64,000 nt of DNA from CAVRTM01 sp963696105 (GCA_963696105.1 CAVOIP010000005.1:310001-374000); one strand, 5' to 3'; shown: positions 47,235 to 57,631, counted from the first letter of the stretch. Translations and numbers: made by a program. Notes: generated by a model from the sequence alone, not told the origin.

Positions 47235-49190
47235 TCAGCGCCGCCGGAACGTCAGGCGCACGAGCGCGTAGGCCACGTCGGAGCGGCGGGCCCCCTCGCC
47301 GGCTCCGCGCATCCGGGCGGTGATGTCGCCGTCGAGGTCGCCGACCAGGACGAAGCCGACGTCGTGGGCCCGGGCCAGGATGCCGCGGACCTCGACCGGC
47401 CCGACGGCCCCTTCGGCCGTGGCCGGCCCGAGCGGCAGGGTGAGGGAGATCAGGCCGCCGGGGCGCAGCGCCCAGGACGCCTGGCTCAGGACCTCGTCGA
47501 CGTCGTCGGCGTCGCAGCCGTTGGGGTGCAGCCGGGTGATGACGTCCAGCGCCCCGGGCTCGATGTCCAGGACCGCGATCGAGGCGCGCTCCCCCGTCAG
47601 CCCGAGCTCGACCGGCGCGAAGCCGATCGCGCGCGCCCACCGGGCCAGCGGCGAGCGGATCCCCGACTCGTCCACGATGACGGCGCTGTGCCGGCCGTCG
47701 TCACTGACCCGCACGACGGCGGCGACGGCCCCGAGCGCCGCCCACGCGGCGACCGGGTCGCCGACACGCGGAAGCCCCAGCGCCCGGGCCCACTCACGGG
47801 CCTGGTCCGCGTCGGCGCCGTCGGTGAGCACGTCGCTGGCCCGGATCCACTCCGGCAGGTCCGCGCGGGTCAGCGTGAGCGCCGGGCGCCGGGCGCTCAT
47901 CGCGCGGCGCAGCGGCGCGAGCAGGCGGCCGGTCAGGGACGGCGCCAGCCCGGGGTCCCTGCCACCGGCGCGGTCCCGGCCGCCCCCGCCGTCGGACCCG
48001 TCGGAAGCGCCCCCGCCGTCGGACCCGTCCGGGTGGTCCACGTCGGGATCCGCCGCGGCCGCGCTCGGCGACGCCAGCGCCTCCAGGGCGCCGACGTAGT
48101 GGGCCCACGGGCTGGACAGGTCCGGGGTGTGCACGTTGTCCTGCAGCCGGCGCAGCAGCGCGGGGTCGCTGAGCCGGCGCAGGGCCGCCACGAGGGCCTG
48201 CTCGTCGCCGGGCGGCACCAGGAGCCCGTCGACGCCGTCGCGGACCTGGCTGCCGAAGGTGCCGACGTCGGAGGCCAGCACCGGCAGCCCGTGGGCCTGG
48301 CCGAGGAGGGCGTTCTGCGAGGCGGTGGCGCTGCGATAGGTCAGGGCCAGCACGTCGTGGCTGGCGAGCAGCTCGGCGAGCTGGTCGGCGGGGACGTAGC
48401 CGGCCTGCACCCGCACCCGCCCGCGCACGCGCGGGTCGTCGGCCAGCTCGCGGACCGCGGTGCCGCTCGCTCCCCACAGCTCTCCGGCGACGGTCAGCGT
48501 GACGCCGGGCACCTGCTGAAGCGCCCGCAGCAGGAGGTCCACGCCCTTGTACTCGCGGACCATGCCCAGGGCGAGCAGCCGCGGCGGCCCGTCGTACGGC
48601 GCCCGCTCGGTGGGCGAGCCGCCCGGCAGGTGCGGTGGGAGCGCCGCGACCGACACCCGCGCGGCACCCAGCTCCCGGGCCAGCGCGGCCTGCTCGGCGC
48701 TGTGCACCAGCACGCCGTCAACGCGGCGCATCAGCGCCTGCATCAGCCGGCGGTCGCCCGGGCGCCCCTCGTGCGGCAGCACGTTGTGCGCGAGGACGAT
48801 CGAGCGCGGGCCGTCGCCGGCAGCACGCAGGAGCGCCAGGTGCGCCGGGATCACCGGCGGGATGACGTGCACGACGATGATCGCGTCGAAGCCCCGCAGC
48901 CGGCGGCCGGCGCGCACCCACGTGTCGGGGCGCGCCCAGGACAGCGCCCGCACGGTCCGCGGGAAGGGCGGCACGTCGGGGGCGCCGCCGGGCACGGCCT
49001 GCTCGCCGGGGTACAGCCTGCTCGGGTAGAGGTGGCTCCAGGACACGAGCGTCACGTCGTGCCCGGCACCGGCGAGGTGGTGCGCCAGCGTCGTGGTGTG
49101 GGCCGCGACGCCTCCCTTGTGGGGGTGGCTGGGACCGACGACGGCGAGCCGCAGCGCCGACGAGGACGCCTCGCCGAGGGGAACGCTCAT
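47235..49190 (-). CDS. Fusion of a GT4 glycosyltransferase and a methyltransferase-like domain
   Basis: 651 residues. Residues 1-395 form a GT-B enzyme: LAVVGPSHPHKGGVAAHTTTLAHHL at the start, LLALGMVREYKGVDLLLRAL and QNALLGQAHGLPVLASDVGTFGSQVRDGVDGLLVPPGD at the donor site. A Gly/Asp/Ser-rich linker (about 400-440) leads to a C-terminal domain with SIAVLDIEPGALDVITRLHPNG, DVDEVLSQASWALRPGGLISLTLPLG and GILARAHDVGFVLVGDL, the second half of a Rossmann methyltransferase whose glycine loop is not obvious. The fusion may glycosylate and methylate one acceptor. ATG at 49188-49190; the ribosome site is weak. Confidence 0.82.
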   Translation of the reverse strand: MSVPLGEASSSALRLAVVGPSHPHKGGVAAHTTTLAHHLAGAGHDVTLVSWSHLYPSRLYPGEQAVPGGAPDVPPFPRTVRALSWARPDTWVRAGRRLRGFDAIIVVHVIPPVIPAHLALLRAAGDGPRSIVLAHNVLPHEGRPGDRRLMQALMRRVDGVLVHSAEQAALARELGAARVSVAALPPHLPGGSPTERAPYDGPPRLLALGMVREYKGVDLLLRALQQVPGVTLTVAGELWGASGTAVRELADDPRVRGRVRVQAGYVPADQLAELLASHDVLALTYRSATASQNALLGQAHGLPVLASDVGTFGSQVRDGVDGLLVPPGDEQALVAALRRLSDPALLRRLQDNVHTPDLSSPWAHYVGALEALASPSAAAADPDVDHPDGSDGGGASDGSDGGGGRDRAGGRDPGLAPSLTGRLLAPLRRAMSARRPALTLTRADLPEWIRASDVLTDGADADQAREWARALGLPRVGDPVAAWAALGAVAAVVRVSDDGRHSAVIVDESGIRSPLARWARAIGFAPVELGLTGERASIAVLDIEPGALDVITRLHPNGCDADDVDEVLSQASWALRPGGLISLTLPLGPATAEGAVGPVEVRGILARAHDVGFVLVGDLDGDITARMRGAGEGARRSDVAYALVRLTFRRR

Positions 49191-49197
49191 GGCCGGG

Positions 49198-50277
49198 TCA
49201 GACGCCGTCTCGGGAGCGGACCACCAGGTCGGCAAGGAGCGCCAGCGAGCCGATCATGATGCCGCTGACGATGAGCAGCACGGTGCTCGCCGGGAAGTAG
49301 AACGGGTGGCGCACCATGTCCACCACGGCCTTGACCACGCCGATCACGAGCATCCACAGGGCCGGCGGCAGCAGCACCTTCAGCGGGTCGAAGTACACCA
49401 CCATGCGCAGGACCTGCAGGATGTAGCGGTAGGCGTCCTTGACGAAGTGGAACTTGCTGGAGCCGGCCCGCTTGGCGTAGCTCGTCGGAACGTACTTGAT
49501 GTCGTGCTGGTTCTGCAGGAACGCCAGCGTGATCGTCGTGACGCAGGAGAACCCGTTCGGCAGCAGCCGCAGGTAGGGCAACGCCACCGAGCGGCGGAAC
49601 GCCCGCAGCCCGGAGTTGAGGTCCGGGATCTTCTGGTTGGACAGCCGCTCGGCGATCTTGCGGATGACCCACTTGGCCGGCACCCGGGCCCACTTGTGCG
49701 TGCCCTCCTCGGTGGTCCGTGCGCCGACGACCTGGTCGTAGCTGTCGTCGTCGCGCAGGATGCGCACGAGCTCCGGGATGCGCTCGTTCTCGTAGGTCAT
49801 GTCGGCGTCGGTCCAGACGACGATCTCGCCGTGCGCCTGCTGGGTGCCGATGCGCCGCGCGGTGCCGGAGCCGCCGTTGCGCCGGAACGGCATCACCCGG
49901 ATGTTGCCGTAGCGGTGGGCTGCGTCGTACAGCACGGCGAGGGTGTTGTCGGTGGAGGCGTCGTCGATGCACAGCAGCTCGTAGGTGAACTCGCTGGCGT
50001 TCATCGCGGCGGTGATCCGGTCGATCTCCTGCAGCACGTGCTGCCCCTCGTTGTAGCAGGGCAGGACGATCGTGACGTACGGCGCGCCGCCGCTCTCCGA
50101 CCGCGCCTCGTCGGCCGCCTGCGGCACCGCCGGGGGCACGAGCGGCTGCGGCGACTCGGGGTGGACCGGGGCTGTGGGGGAACCCTGCGGCGCCACCGGC
50201 ACCTGCGGGACGACCTGCGTGGGGGCCGACCGGGACGGCTGGGCGGTGGGGCGGGGGTTCGTCAGTGGCTCGTTCAT
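49198..50277 (-). CDS. Family-2 glycosyltransferase, dolichyl-phosphate-sugar type
   Basis: 359 residues. A Pro/Gln-rich N-terminus (about 65 residues) precedes the GT-A domain: YVTIVLPCYNEGQHVLQEID, LLCIDDASTDNTLAVL, EIVVWTDADMTYENERIPEL (DxD) and DLNSGLRAFRRSVALPYLRLLPNGF. Two C-terminal hydrophobic segments (about 290-345) anchor it in the membrane. It would load a polyprenyl phosphate with a sugar for export. The ATG at 50275-50277 is the best start. It lies immediately upstream of the GT4 fusion in one operon. Confidence 0.9.
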   Translation of the reverse strand: MNEPLTNPRPTAQPSRSAPTQVVPQVPVAPQGSPTAPVHPESPQPLVPPAVPQAADEARSESGGAPYVTIVLPCYNEGQHVLQEIDRITAAMNASEFTYELLCIDDASTDNTLAVLYDAAHRYGNIRVMPFRRNGGSGTARRIGTQQAHGEIVVWTDADMTYENERIPELVRILRDDDSYDQVVGARTTEEGTHKWARVPAKWVIRKIAERLSNQKIPDLNSGLRAFRRSVALPYLRLLPNGFSCVTTITLAFLQNQHDIKYVPTSYAKRAGSSKFHFVKDAYRYILQVLRMVVYFDPLKVLLPPALWMLVIGVVKAVVDMVRHPFYFPASTVLLIVSGIMIGSLALLADLVVRSRDGV

Positions 50278-50326
50278 CTCGACCGCGAGCCTACCCGCGC
50301 GGACCCGGAGCGCCGTGCAGCGGCGG

Positions 50327-52489
50327 TCAGCGCACCGGGGCCAGCCACACCTGCAGCGGGAGCGCCACGGTGGAGTCCGGCCGGCGCTCCAGCAGCCGGG
50401 CGTCCTCGCGCACCAGGACGTCGACGGCCTCGACCGGCTGCCCCACGCGGGCTGCCGAGCCCGCCGGCAGGGCCAGCGCATCCGGGGAGTCGGCGGCGAG
50501 CAGGACCAGGTGGTGCCCGCTGCGCGAGACCGCCCCGGCGACCGCCTCGACCGCACGCGCCCGCAGCGTGTCGCTCTTGCGCACCGCCGCGGTCAGGGAC
50601 AGCGCCGGCACGCCACAGGTCCCCCGGACCACCTGCGGCCACTCGTTGGCCGCGCGGTCGTCGACCATCAGCGCCACGTCGCCGGGCCCGAGGGCCCGGC
50701 AGACCGCGCGGGTGGCCTCCAGCGAGCCGAGCTCGACCCGCTCCCCCGCGTGCGGCAGCGTCGCCATCGCCTCGGGCACGAGCAGCACGCAGGCGGTGCC
50801 GACGCTGGCGACCACGAGAACGGCCGGTGACATCCGGCGCGTGGACCACCGGGTGAGCCAGGCCGCCGCCATCACCACGCAGACCACGACGAACGGCAGG
50901 ACGATGAACAGGCGCCGGTCCGCCCACGGGTGGTCCGGGGTGATGCCCGGGCGCGCCCACGTGAGCAGGACCGACGCCAGACCGATGAGGTACGGCCCGG
51001 TCCAGACGGGCAGGCGGTCGCCGCGGACCCAGGCGCGGGCGAGGTGGTGGGCGGCGAAGGCGAGGACGACGAAGGCGATCGCCACCGCCACCGGACCGGT
51101 CCACCAGGCCGTCCACGCCAGTGACTGCTCGGCGTAGGTGCGGCCGCCGTCGACCGGCAGCCCCTGCCGCAGCTGGAGGCCGGCAACCAGGCGCGAGCCG
51201 GGGTCGGCCGCCGACTGGCGCTCGGTGCGCCACAGCGGCCGGGTCGCGAGCACGACCCCGGCGAGCAGGACGAGCAGCGCCGCCCCCGTCGGCAGCCGGT
51301 CACGGACCCGGGCCGGGAGACCGACCCCGCGCCGGGCGAGCAGCACCACCGTGGCGGCGGCCAGACCCAGCAGGATCCCGAGCAGGACGAGGGGGACGAG
51401 CGAGGCGGCGATGCTGCCGACGTACCGGTAGGCGAGCCCGAGCGCGGCGGCCGCGGTGACCACCGTCGCGGCTCCCGCGCCCCACAGCAGCCCCGCGCCG
51501 GCGCTGTTGCGGCGGACCATCAGCAGCGCGGCGACCGGCAGCAGGAGCACCGTCTCGCGCAGGGCGTCGATCCGGATCAGCCCCCCACCGCCGATGAGCA
51601 CCCCGGCGAGGACGCCGAGGAGGCGGGCGTGCCGGTGGGCGCCCCGCTCCCCCCGGGAGGTGGCGGCGGCGAGGACCAGCAGCCCGGCGGCGAGGACCAG
51701 CACCGCCGGCGGCTCGGAGTAGGTGGAGCGGTTGACGTGCAGCAGCGGGAAGCACAGCACGGTGCCGAGCGCCCCGAGCGGCCCCCAGCGTGGGCCGACC
51801 ACGGTGCCGACGAGCAGGCCGAGGGCGAGGACCCCCAGCCCGCCGAAGACGGCCGGCGTCCACAGCATGGCGCCGGGCCCGCCGAGCCAGTAGCCGACGG
51901 AGTACCAGGCCGAGGGGCCGATGACGAACTGCGGCTGGACGGTGGGCTCGGCTGCCGTGCCGGTCTGGTAGAACGCCGGGCTGTCCAGCGTCACGCCGGG
52001 GATGTCCAGCACGTGCGGGCCGCCGATGGTGGCCGCCGGCACCCGGATCGGGGTGCGGTGGTGCTCGGCGAGGTTCACCGACGCCTGGTAGTAGCTGCCG
52101 GAGTCCCGCCGCGGCAGCAGCTGCTCGGAGTGCGTGGCGCCGGCCCAGACGGTGGCCGCCACCGAGAGCACGACCAGCGTGGCGGCCGACCACACCGGCA
52201 GCGGACGGCCCGGCACGATGGCGCTGACCCGGACGGAGACGGCCAGGAGCACCAGCAGCACCGGCAGGGCCACCACCGGCTGCCAGAGCGCGAACGGGGC
52301 GAGCACCGCGCACGCCGCGGCACCGAGGACGGTCAGCAGCGCCAGCGCCACGACCGTCCGGGTGAGGACGGCGCCGGCCCACCGCTCGCCGCGCAGCAGG
52401 GGCAGGTCGGGAGCCTCGACCGCGGCCGGGTCTCCCGACGCCTCGGTCAACAGGGCGTCGGCGCGACGGACCAGGTCGGTGGGCTTCAC
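50327..52489 (-). CDS. Large polytopic membrane protein, GT-C-like
   Basis: 720 residues with about 13 hydrophobic segments. RRDSGSYYQASVNLAEHH in the first large loop has the acidic pattern of GT-C lipid-sugar transferases, and IGPSAWYSVGYWLGGPG follows; the C-terminal 150 residues are extracytoplasmic. The function is not certain: a glycosyltransferase of an arabinofuranosyl or mannosyl type is likeliest from position, upstream of GT2, GT4 and a flippase. The start is a GTG at 52487-52489; divergent from TIGR03089. Confidence 0.82.
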   Translation of the reverse strand: MKPTDLVRRADALLTEASGDPAAVEAPDLPLLRGERWAGAVLTRTVVALALLTVLGAAACAVLAPFALWQPVVALPVLLVLLAVSVRVSAIVPGRPLPVWSAATLVVLSVAATVWAGATHSEQLLPRRDSGSYYQASVNLAEHHRTPIRVPAATIGGPHVLDIPGVTLDSPAFYQTGTAAEPTVQPQFVIGPSAWYSVGYWLGGPGAMLWTPAVFGGLGVLALGLLVGTVVGPRWGPLGALGTVLCFPLLHVNRSTYSEPPAVLVLAAGLLVLAAATSRGERGAHRHARLLGVLAGVLIGGGGLIRIDALRETVLLLPVAALLMVRRNSAGAGLLWGAGAATVVTAAAALGLAYRYVGSIAASLVPLVLLGILLGLAAATVVLLARRGVGLPARVRDRLPTGAALLVLLAGVVLATRPLWRTERQSAADPGSRLVAGLQLRQGLPVDGGRTYAEQSLAWTAWWTGPVAVAIAFVVLAFAAHHLARAWVRGDRLPVWTGPYLIGLASVLLTWARPGITPDHPWADRRLFIVLPFVVVCVVMAAAWLTRWSTRRMSPAVLVVASVGTACVLLVPEAMATLPHAGERVELGSLEATRAVCRALGPGDVALMVDDRAANEWPQVVRGTCGVPALSLTAAVRKSDTLRARAVEAVAGAVSRSGHHLVLLAADSPDALALPAGSAARVGQPVEAVDVLVREDARLLERRPDSTVALPLQVWLAPVR

Positions 52490-52521
52490 GCCCAGAACGC
52501 TATCGCCCGTACGCTGCCGGG

Positions 52522-53217
52522 ATGCGCACGCCGTCCTCCGTCCTCGCCGACCTCGTCCGCGCCGACGCCGCGCGCCCTCGGGTCACCTTCTACGACGACG
52601 CGCCCGGGCCCACCCGCGGCGAGCGGATCGAGCTGTCGGGGCGGGTCCTCGCCAACTGGGTCGCCAAGGCCGGCAACGCCTTGCAGGAGGAGTACGACGC
52701 CGCGCCCGGCACGCTGGTGCGGCTGGACCTCCCGGCGCTGCACTGGCGGACGGCGTACTGGGCCCTGGCGGTCTGGTCGGTGGGCGCCACCGTCTCGCTG
52801 GTCGGGGGCGCCGCAGACCTGACGGTCACCGACGACCCGCAGGCGGGCGCCGGTGGCGTGGTGGTGACGCTGGCCGCGCTGGCGCGCTCGCACCCCGGGC
52901 CGCTGCCGGCCGGTGCGATGGACGAGGCGCGCGAGCTGGCGACGTACGGGGACCAGCTGGTGGCCTGGGCGGAGCCGGCGGGCGGCGACCCGGCGCTGGT
53001 GACCGACGGTGGGACGCTGGACTACGCGTCGCTGGTCCCGGAGGCCGCGTGGCCGACCGGGGCGCGCGTGCGGGTCGCCGGCCCGGCCGCGGTGGCACTG
53101 CCGGCGATGCTGGGGGCCTGGGCGGTCGACGGCTCGGTGCTGCTCGTCAGGGACGCCGACCCGGCCGGTCTCGCCGACCGGATGGCCGTCGAGGGCGTCA
53201 CCGTCGATCTGGGGTGA
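52522..53217 (+). CDS. TIGR03089-family protein
   Basis: 231 residues. TPSSVLADLVRADAARPRVTFYDD, RIELSGRVLANWVAKAGNALQEEYDAAPGTLVRLDLPAL and WALAVWSVGATVSLVGGA are the TIGR03089 pattern: it looks like the first part of an AMP-binding (acyl-CoA synthetase-like) enzyme but stops before the adenylation core. The family is found in Actinobacteria near glycan genes, with no known activity. A hairpin overlaps its stop codon. Confidence 0.87.
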   Translation: MRTPSSVLADLVRADAARPRVTFYDDAPGPTRGERIELSGRVLANWVAKAGNALQEEYDAAPGTLVRLDLPALHWRTAYWALAVWSVGATVSLVGGAADLTVTDDPQAGAGGVVVTLAALARSHPGPLPAGAMDEARELATYGDQLVAWAEPAGGDPALVTDGGTLDYASLVPEAAWPTGARVRVAGPAAVALPAMLGAWAVDGSVLLVRDADPAGLADRMAVEGVTVDLG

Positions 53218-53224
53218 CGCCCTC
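53191..53224. terminator. 12-bp hairpin that spans the TIGR03089 stop codon
   Basis: GAGGGCGTCACC (53191-53202) pairs with GGTGACGCCCTC (53213-53224); the TGA at 53215-53217 lies in the second arm. It sits just before the convergent amidase stop at 53246, so it could end both transcripts. Confidence 0.8.
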
Positions 53225-53245
53225 GGGCGGCCGATCTGTCGTGGG

Positions 53246-56200
53246 TCAGTGGGCGGTGATGCTGCCCACCCACGGCGCCTTCAGGCCGAAGGCGGTCCGG
53301 AACTGCTCGGAGGTGGCGAAGGCCCGCACGACCTTCTGGCCGGTCGTCGAGGTGGCGGTCAGCTGGGACGGGGTGTGACCCGAGGTCCACCCGGTGACCT
53401 GCACCTTGAGCACCTGGGGCAGGCCGACCACCTGCGCCATCTGGGCCTGCGACACCGTGGCGGTCCAGGAGACGTTGGGGTTGCCGACGGCGTGGCCGCC
53501 CACCGTGGGCTCGAGCGAGTACGCGTCGTCGACGCTGCGCAGGTAGGAGATGCTGCTGCCCCAGACGTCGCGGGCGTCCATCGTCCGGCCGCCCGACGCG
53601 GAGTAGTAGGTCGCGTCGATCGGGCTGCCGTTGCTGGTGATCACCGAGTTCGCGGTCTTGCCCAGCGCCTCGGTCCAGTAGTGGCCGTACAGGCCCGTCT
53701 CCACGGCGTAGCCGCCGAAGACCTGGCTGATGGTGCCGTCGTACAGGTGGCAGTCGCAGCCGGAGGAGGCGCCGCCGAGGTAGGCCTTGTAGGCGTAGGT
53801 GCGGGCGGCCAGGGCCTGGGCCTGCAGCGCTGCGGCCCCGTTGACGCCCCAGGAGAACGGCACCTCGGCCAGGCCCTTGAGGTAGTCCTCGATCGCGATG
53901 ACGTTGACGACGTTGAGCGCCGTGCCGTTGGGCGTGAGGCTGACGGTCAGCCCGCCGTACCGGTAGGCCTGGGCCTGGTGGCTGCCGTAGCGGCCGCTGC
54001 CGGTGACCTGCACCGTGGCGGCGCGGCCGAGGGTCAGGGCCGGGGTGCCTGACCAGGTGACGCGCAGCGGCCCGTCCGTGGAGGCGGCGACCTTGCCTCC
54101 CACCAGGACCTCCTGGACCTTCTTCTTCGTGTTCGGCCGGACCACGACGGTGTCCGTCATGGCGAACGGCACGACCGTGGCGCCGGCACCGGTGCCGGCG
54201 GTGACGCGGCCGACGACCGCGCCGTCGGCCGCGCCGGTGGCGCCGACGTGCAGGGTCACCGTCGACGCGCCGGCGAGCAGGTTGACGCGCAGGGTCGTGC
54301 CGGGCTGGATGGTCGAGCGCGTGGTGCCCGGGTAGTAGCTGCCCACGATGTCGTTGGCCGAGCGGCCGGCCAGGGCCCGGGCGTACGCGCCGTACTGGCT
54401 CATGCCGACCCCGTGGCCGTAGCCGCTCCCGGTCAGGGTGAACGACGTCGCCGGACGCGGGAGGGGATGCAGGGCGTCCGCGCTCAGGGCCCGCCACACC
54501 GGGGAGGTGACGATGCCGTCGGCCTTCAGCTTCCTGCTCTGCTGGTACGCGACGACGACCGCCCTGGTCTGCGGGCCGAAGTCGCCGTCGGCCGGGCTGA
54601 TCCACAGTGCGGTCTGCAGCACCGTGACGGCCGCGCCGGTGGAGCCCTGCTGCAGCACCACCGCGTCGTACGCACCGTACTTCCCGGCCACCGTCGGCGC
54701 CGGCTTCGGCGGGGTCGGCGCGGGCTTGGGTGCGGGCTTCGGCGCGGGCTTGGGTGCGGGCTTGGGCGCGGGCTTCGGCGCGGGCTTGGGTGCCGGCTTG
54801 GGTGCGGGCTTGGGCTTCGGGCGGGCGTCGGCGCTCAGGGCACGCCACACGGCCGAGGTGACGACGCCGGTGGCCTTCTGGTGCTTGGCCTTCTGGTAGC
54901 GCACGACCGCGGCGCGGGTCAGCGGGCCGAACTCGCCGTCGACCGGCTTCACCCTCAGGGCACCCTGGAGCGCCTTGACGGCTGAGCCCTTGGAGCCGAC
55001 CTTCAGCACCACCTTGTCGTACGCCGCGTACCTGCCGGTCACCTTCGCCACGGCGGCGAGCGACACGGTCCCGGCCAGGGAGCGCGACACGGCCGGGGCA
55101 ACGCGCACCATCGACCGCGACGCGGCGGCCGACGACCGGGCCGCATCCAGGCTCAGCGCCCGCCACACCGGTGAGGTCACGATGCCGGTCGCGCTGAGCT
55201 TCCTGCTCTTCTGGTAGGCCACGACCTTGGCCTCGGTCTGCGGGCCGAACTCGCCGTCGGCCGGCGCGATCTTCAGCGCCGCCTGCAGCACCGTGACCGC
55301 GGCACTCTTGGAGCCGAGCTTCAGGACGACCTTGTCGTACGCCGCGTACTTGCCGGTGGGCCGGTCGGCGTCCGCGCTGAGCGCGCGCCAGACCGACGAG
55401 GTCACGATGCCGGTCGCGCTCAGCTTCTTGCTCTTCTGGTAGGCCACGACCTTGGCCTTGGTCTGCGGGCCGAAGTCACCGTCGGCCGGCGCGATCTTCA
55501 GCGCCGCCTGCAGCGCCTTGACCGCAGAGCCCGTGGAGCCGACCTTCAGCACCACCTTGTCGTACGCCGCGTACTTGCCCGTCACCGTCGGTACCGGCTT
55601 CGGTGCGGGCTTGGGCGCCGGCTTCGGTGCGGGCTTGGGCGCCGGCTTCGGTGCAGGCTTGGCCGCGTCGACACTGAGGGCGCGCCACACCGGCGACGTC
55701 ACGATGCCGGTCGCGGCCAGCTTCCTGCTCTTCTGGTAGGCCACGACCGTGGCCTGGGTCTGCGGGCCGAAGTCACCGTCGGCCGGCGCGATCTTCAGCG
55801 CCGCCTGCAGCACCGTGACCGCGGCCCCCTGGGAGCCGAGCTGCAGCACGACCTTGTCGTACGCCGCGTACTTGCCGGTCGGCCGGTCGGCGTCCGCGCT
55901 GAGCGCACGCCACACCACGGAGGTGACCACGCCGGTCGGGCTCAGCTTCTTGGCCTTCTGGTAGGCCACCACCGCGGCCTTCGTCTGCGGGCCGAAGTCA
56001 CCGTCGGCGGGCGCGATCTTCAGCGCCGCCTGCAGCACCTTGACCGCAGAACCGGTGGAGCCGACCTGCAGGACCGTCCGGTCGTAGGCCGCGTACTTCC
56101 CGGTGGCCGTGGTGCTCGGCGCCGCCGTGCCGTTCATCAGCGCGGCGGTGGCGCTGCGCAGGCTCGCCATATCGGCGTACAGGTTCCCGCCCGGGCAGAG

Positions 56201-57348
56201 GGTGCCCCAGGTGTCGCGGTGGGCGGTCAGCCCGTACACGGGAACGCGTGTGCCGGGGGCGAAGCTGGTGTTGCCGGTCGACGTGAGCGTCGTGAGGGCG
56301 CGCGGGTCGATGTGCGACAGGCCCAGCTTCCACGCCACCAGCCGCTCGATCGCGCTGACCATCACGGCCGGCGGCTGGGCCCCCTGGAAGTCGCCCAGCG
56401 CCGCGACCCCGAAGGTCTCGCCGTTGAAGCCGATGGCATGCGCCCCCTGGACGAGACGGTCCACCCCGCCGGCGCGACCCTCGTAGATCTGGCCGAAGCG
56501 GTCCACCACGAAGTTGTAGCCGAGGTCGCACCAGCCCAGCGAGACCGTGTGGTACGCGTAGTCGGAGCGGATCTCGGCGGCCGCCGATGCGGCGGTGTAG
56601 GTGTTGCTGCTCACGGTGTGGTGCAGGACCGCTGCCTTGATGCCGGGCAGGTAGACGGGGGCACACCGGCGCAGGGACTCGTCGGCCCCCCACTGCGCCC
56701 GGGTGATGATCGTCGGGCGCACCGCGCCCACCGTGGCCGCGGGCGTCACGAAGGCCGCCGGGGTCGCGACGAGCGAGGAGCGCGCGGAGTCGGCGGGTGC
56801 GGTGCCCGGGTCGACGGTCTGGACCTTCAGGCCGGCCGGGCTGCGCCACTCGGGCTGCTGACGCGGACCTGCACGCCGTCGGCGCCGTCGGTCAGCAGCG
56901 GCTCCGTGCCGTGGACCGCCGACCGGGCCTCGGCGGTCCCCTGGTCGGGGCCGTCCTCGTCGGACGGGGCCAGGGCCTGCCAGCCGGACCAGCTGCCCTT
57001 CTCGCGCAGACGCACCTCGACAGTGGTCCCCACCGGCGTCGCACCGGTCCAGGTGACCCCGGCCGCACCGAAGTGCGGCCGGCTCAGCTCACCGGTCAGC
57101 GCCGCGACCTTCGGACCCGCGGCGGCCACCCGTGGAGCCGCGGCGGCGGCCTTCGGAGCGGCGAGCGCCGAGGGCGCGGCGCCCTTGACGATCCCGGAGA
57201 ACGCGGTCGCGGTCACGCGCGGGGCCACGGGCCGGGGCACCTGGTCGGCGACCTGGTCGGCGACGGCGTGGTTCAGCAGGGGCGGGACCGCGACGGCGAC
57301 CGGGGTGAGGGTCGCGGCGGCAAGGCAGAGCAAGGCAAGTCGGCGCAC
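53246..57348 (-). pseudogene. Giant secreted PGRP amidase with six PG-binding repeats and a SpoIID/LytB domain; one frame change near the N-terminus
   Basis: GTG at 57346-57348 opens a signal peptide (RRLALLCLAAATLTPVAVAV). Near 56840 the frame ends in TGA; adding one base there restores the run into QTVDPGT, then PTIITRAQWGADESLRR, the amidase_2/PGRP core with zinc ligands in VLHHTVSSN and LTAHRDTWGTLCPG. Six near-identical PG-binding_1 domains of about 75 residues follow, joined by (KPAP)n linkers. The last 350 residues are a SpoIID/LytB domain (SGYGHGVGMSQYGA, AIEDYLKGLAEVPFSWG, AQALAARTYA). SpoIID is a lytic transglycosylase in spore formers, so one chain may cut both the peptide and the glycan. 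About 1367 residues in all; an upstream triple repeat may be an MtrA site. Confidence 0.9.
54466..56104 (-). repeat. Six 225-bp repeats encoding PG-binding domains
   Basis: Units begin at about 56104, 55879, 55582, 55357, 55039 and 54690 (reading leftward), each encoding TGKYAAYDxVVLQxGS, LQAALKIAPADGDFGPQT, VVAYQKSxKL and VWRALSxDA. Pairs 1-2 and 3-4 are directly adjacent; 2-3 and 5-6 are separated by Lys-Pro-Ala-Pro linkers and 4-5 by a longer Ala/Ser/Val stretch. The high similarity points to recent duplication. Confidence 0.9.
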
Positions 57349-57631
57349 AGTGGTGTCTTTCAGGTCCGAAGGCGAGAAACCGGAGGGCACATCGGCTGCG
57401 AAGCTCGCTCAACGTATTCACAGCAGTCACACCCGTTACAGCAAATGAGGTCAATTCCAACGCTGTAATTCAGATGTCGTACGAAGAGCGGCCTCATCAC
57501 CCTCCTGTATCGGCCGCGGGAGCCGGGTCTGCAGGGTTCGGCCCCAGACACTTGCCGGGTCGTGCCCGCGAGCCCTCGGGCCTGGGCACTACAGTCGCCC
57601 GGAGACAACCCCGAGCAGGAGGAGGACCGGC
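57349..57631. other. Divergent gap between the giant amidase and scoA
   Basis: A 283-base region with an AT-richer stretch at 57405-57485 that contains the triple repeat given separately. No open frame with a credible start. Promoters for both directions are expected. Confidence 0.45.
57413..57441 (-). promoter_or_regulatory. Triple TGTNAC-type repeat upstream of the giant amidase
   Basis: Reading toward the gene, three half-sites TGTAAC, TGTGAC and TGTGAA follow one another at 9-base spacing, about 65 bases before the GTG start. The same layout lies upstream of the second amidase (59258-59287). The pattern resembles the tandem sites described for MtrA, encoded at 17576-18253. Confidence 0.55.
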
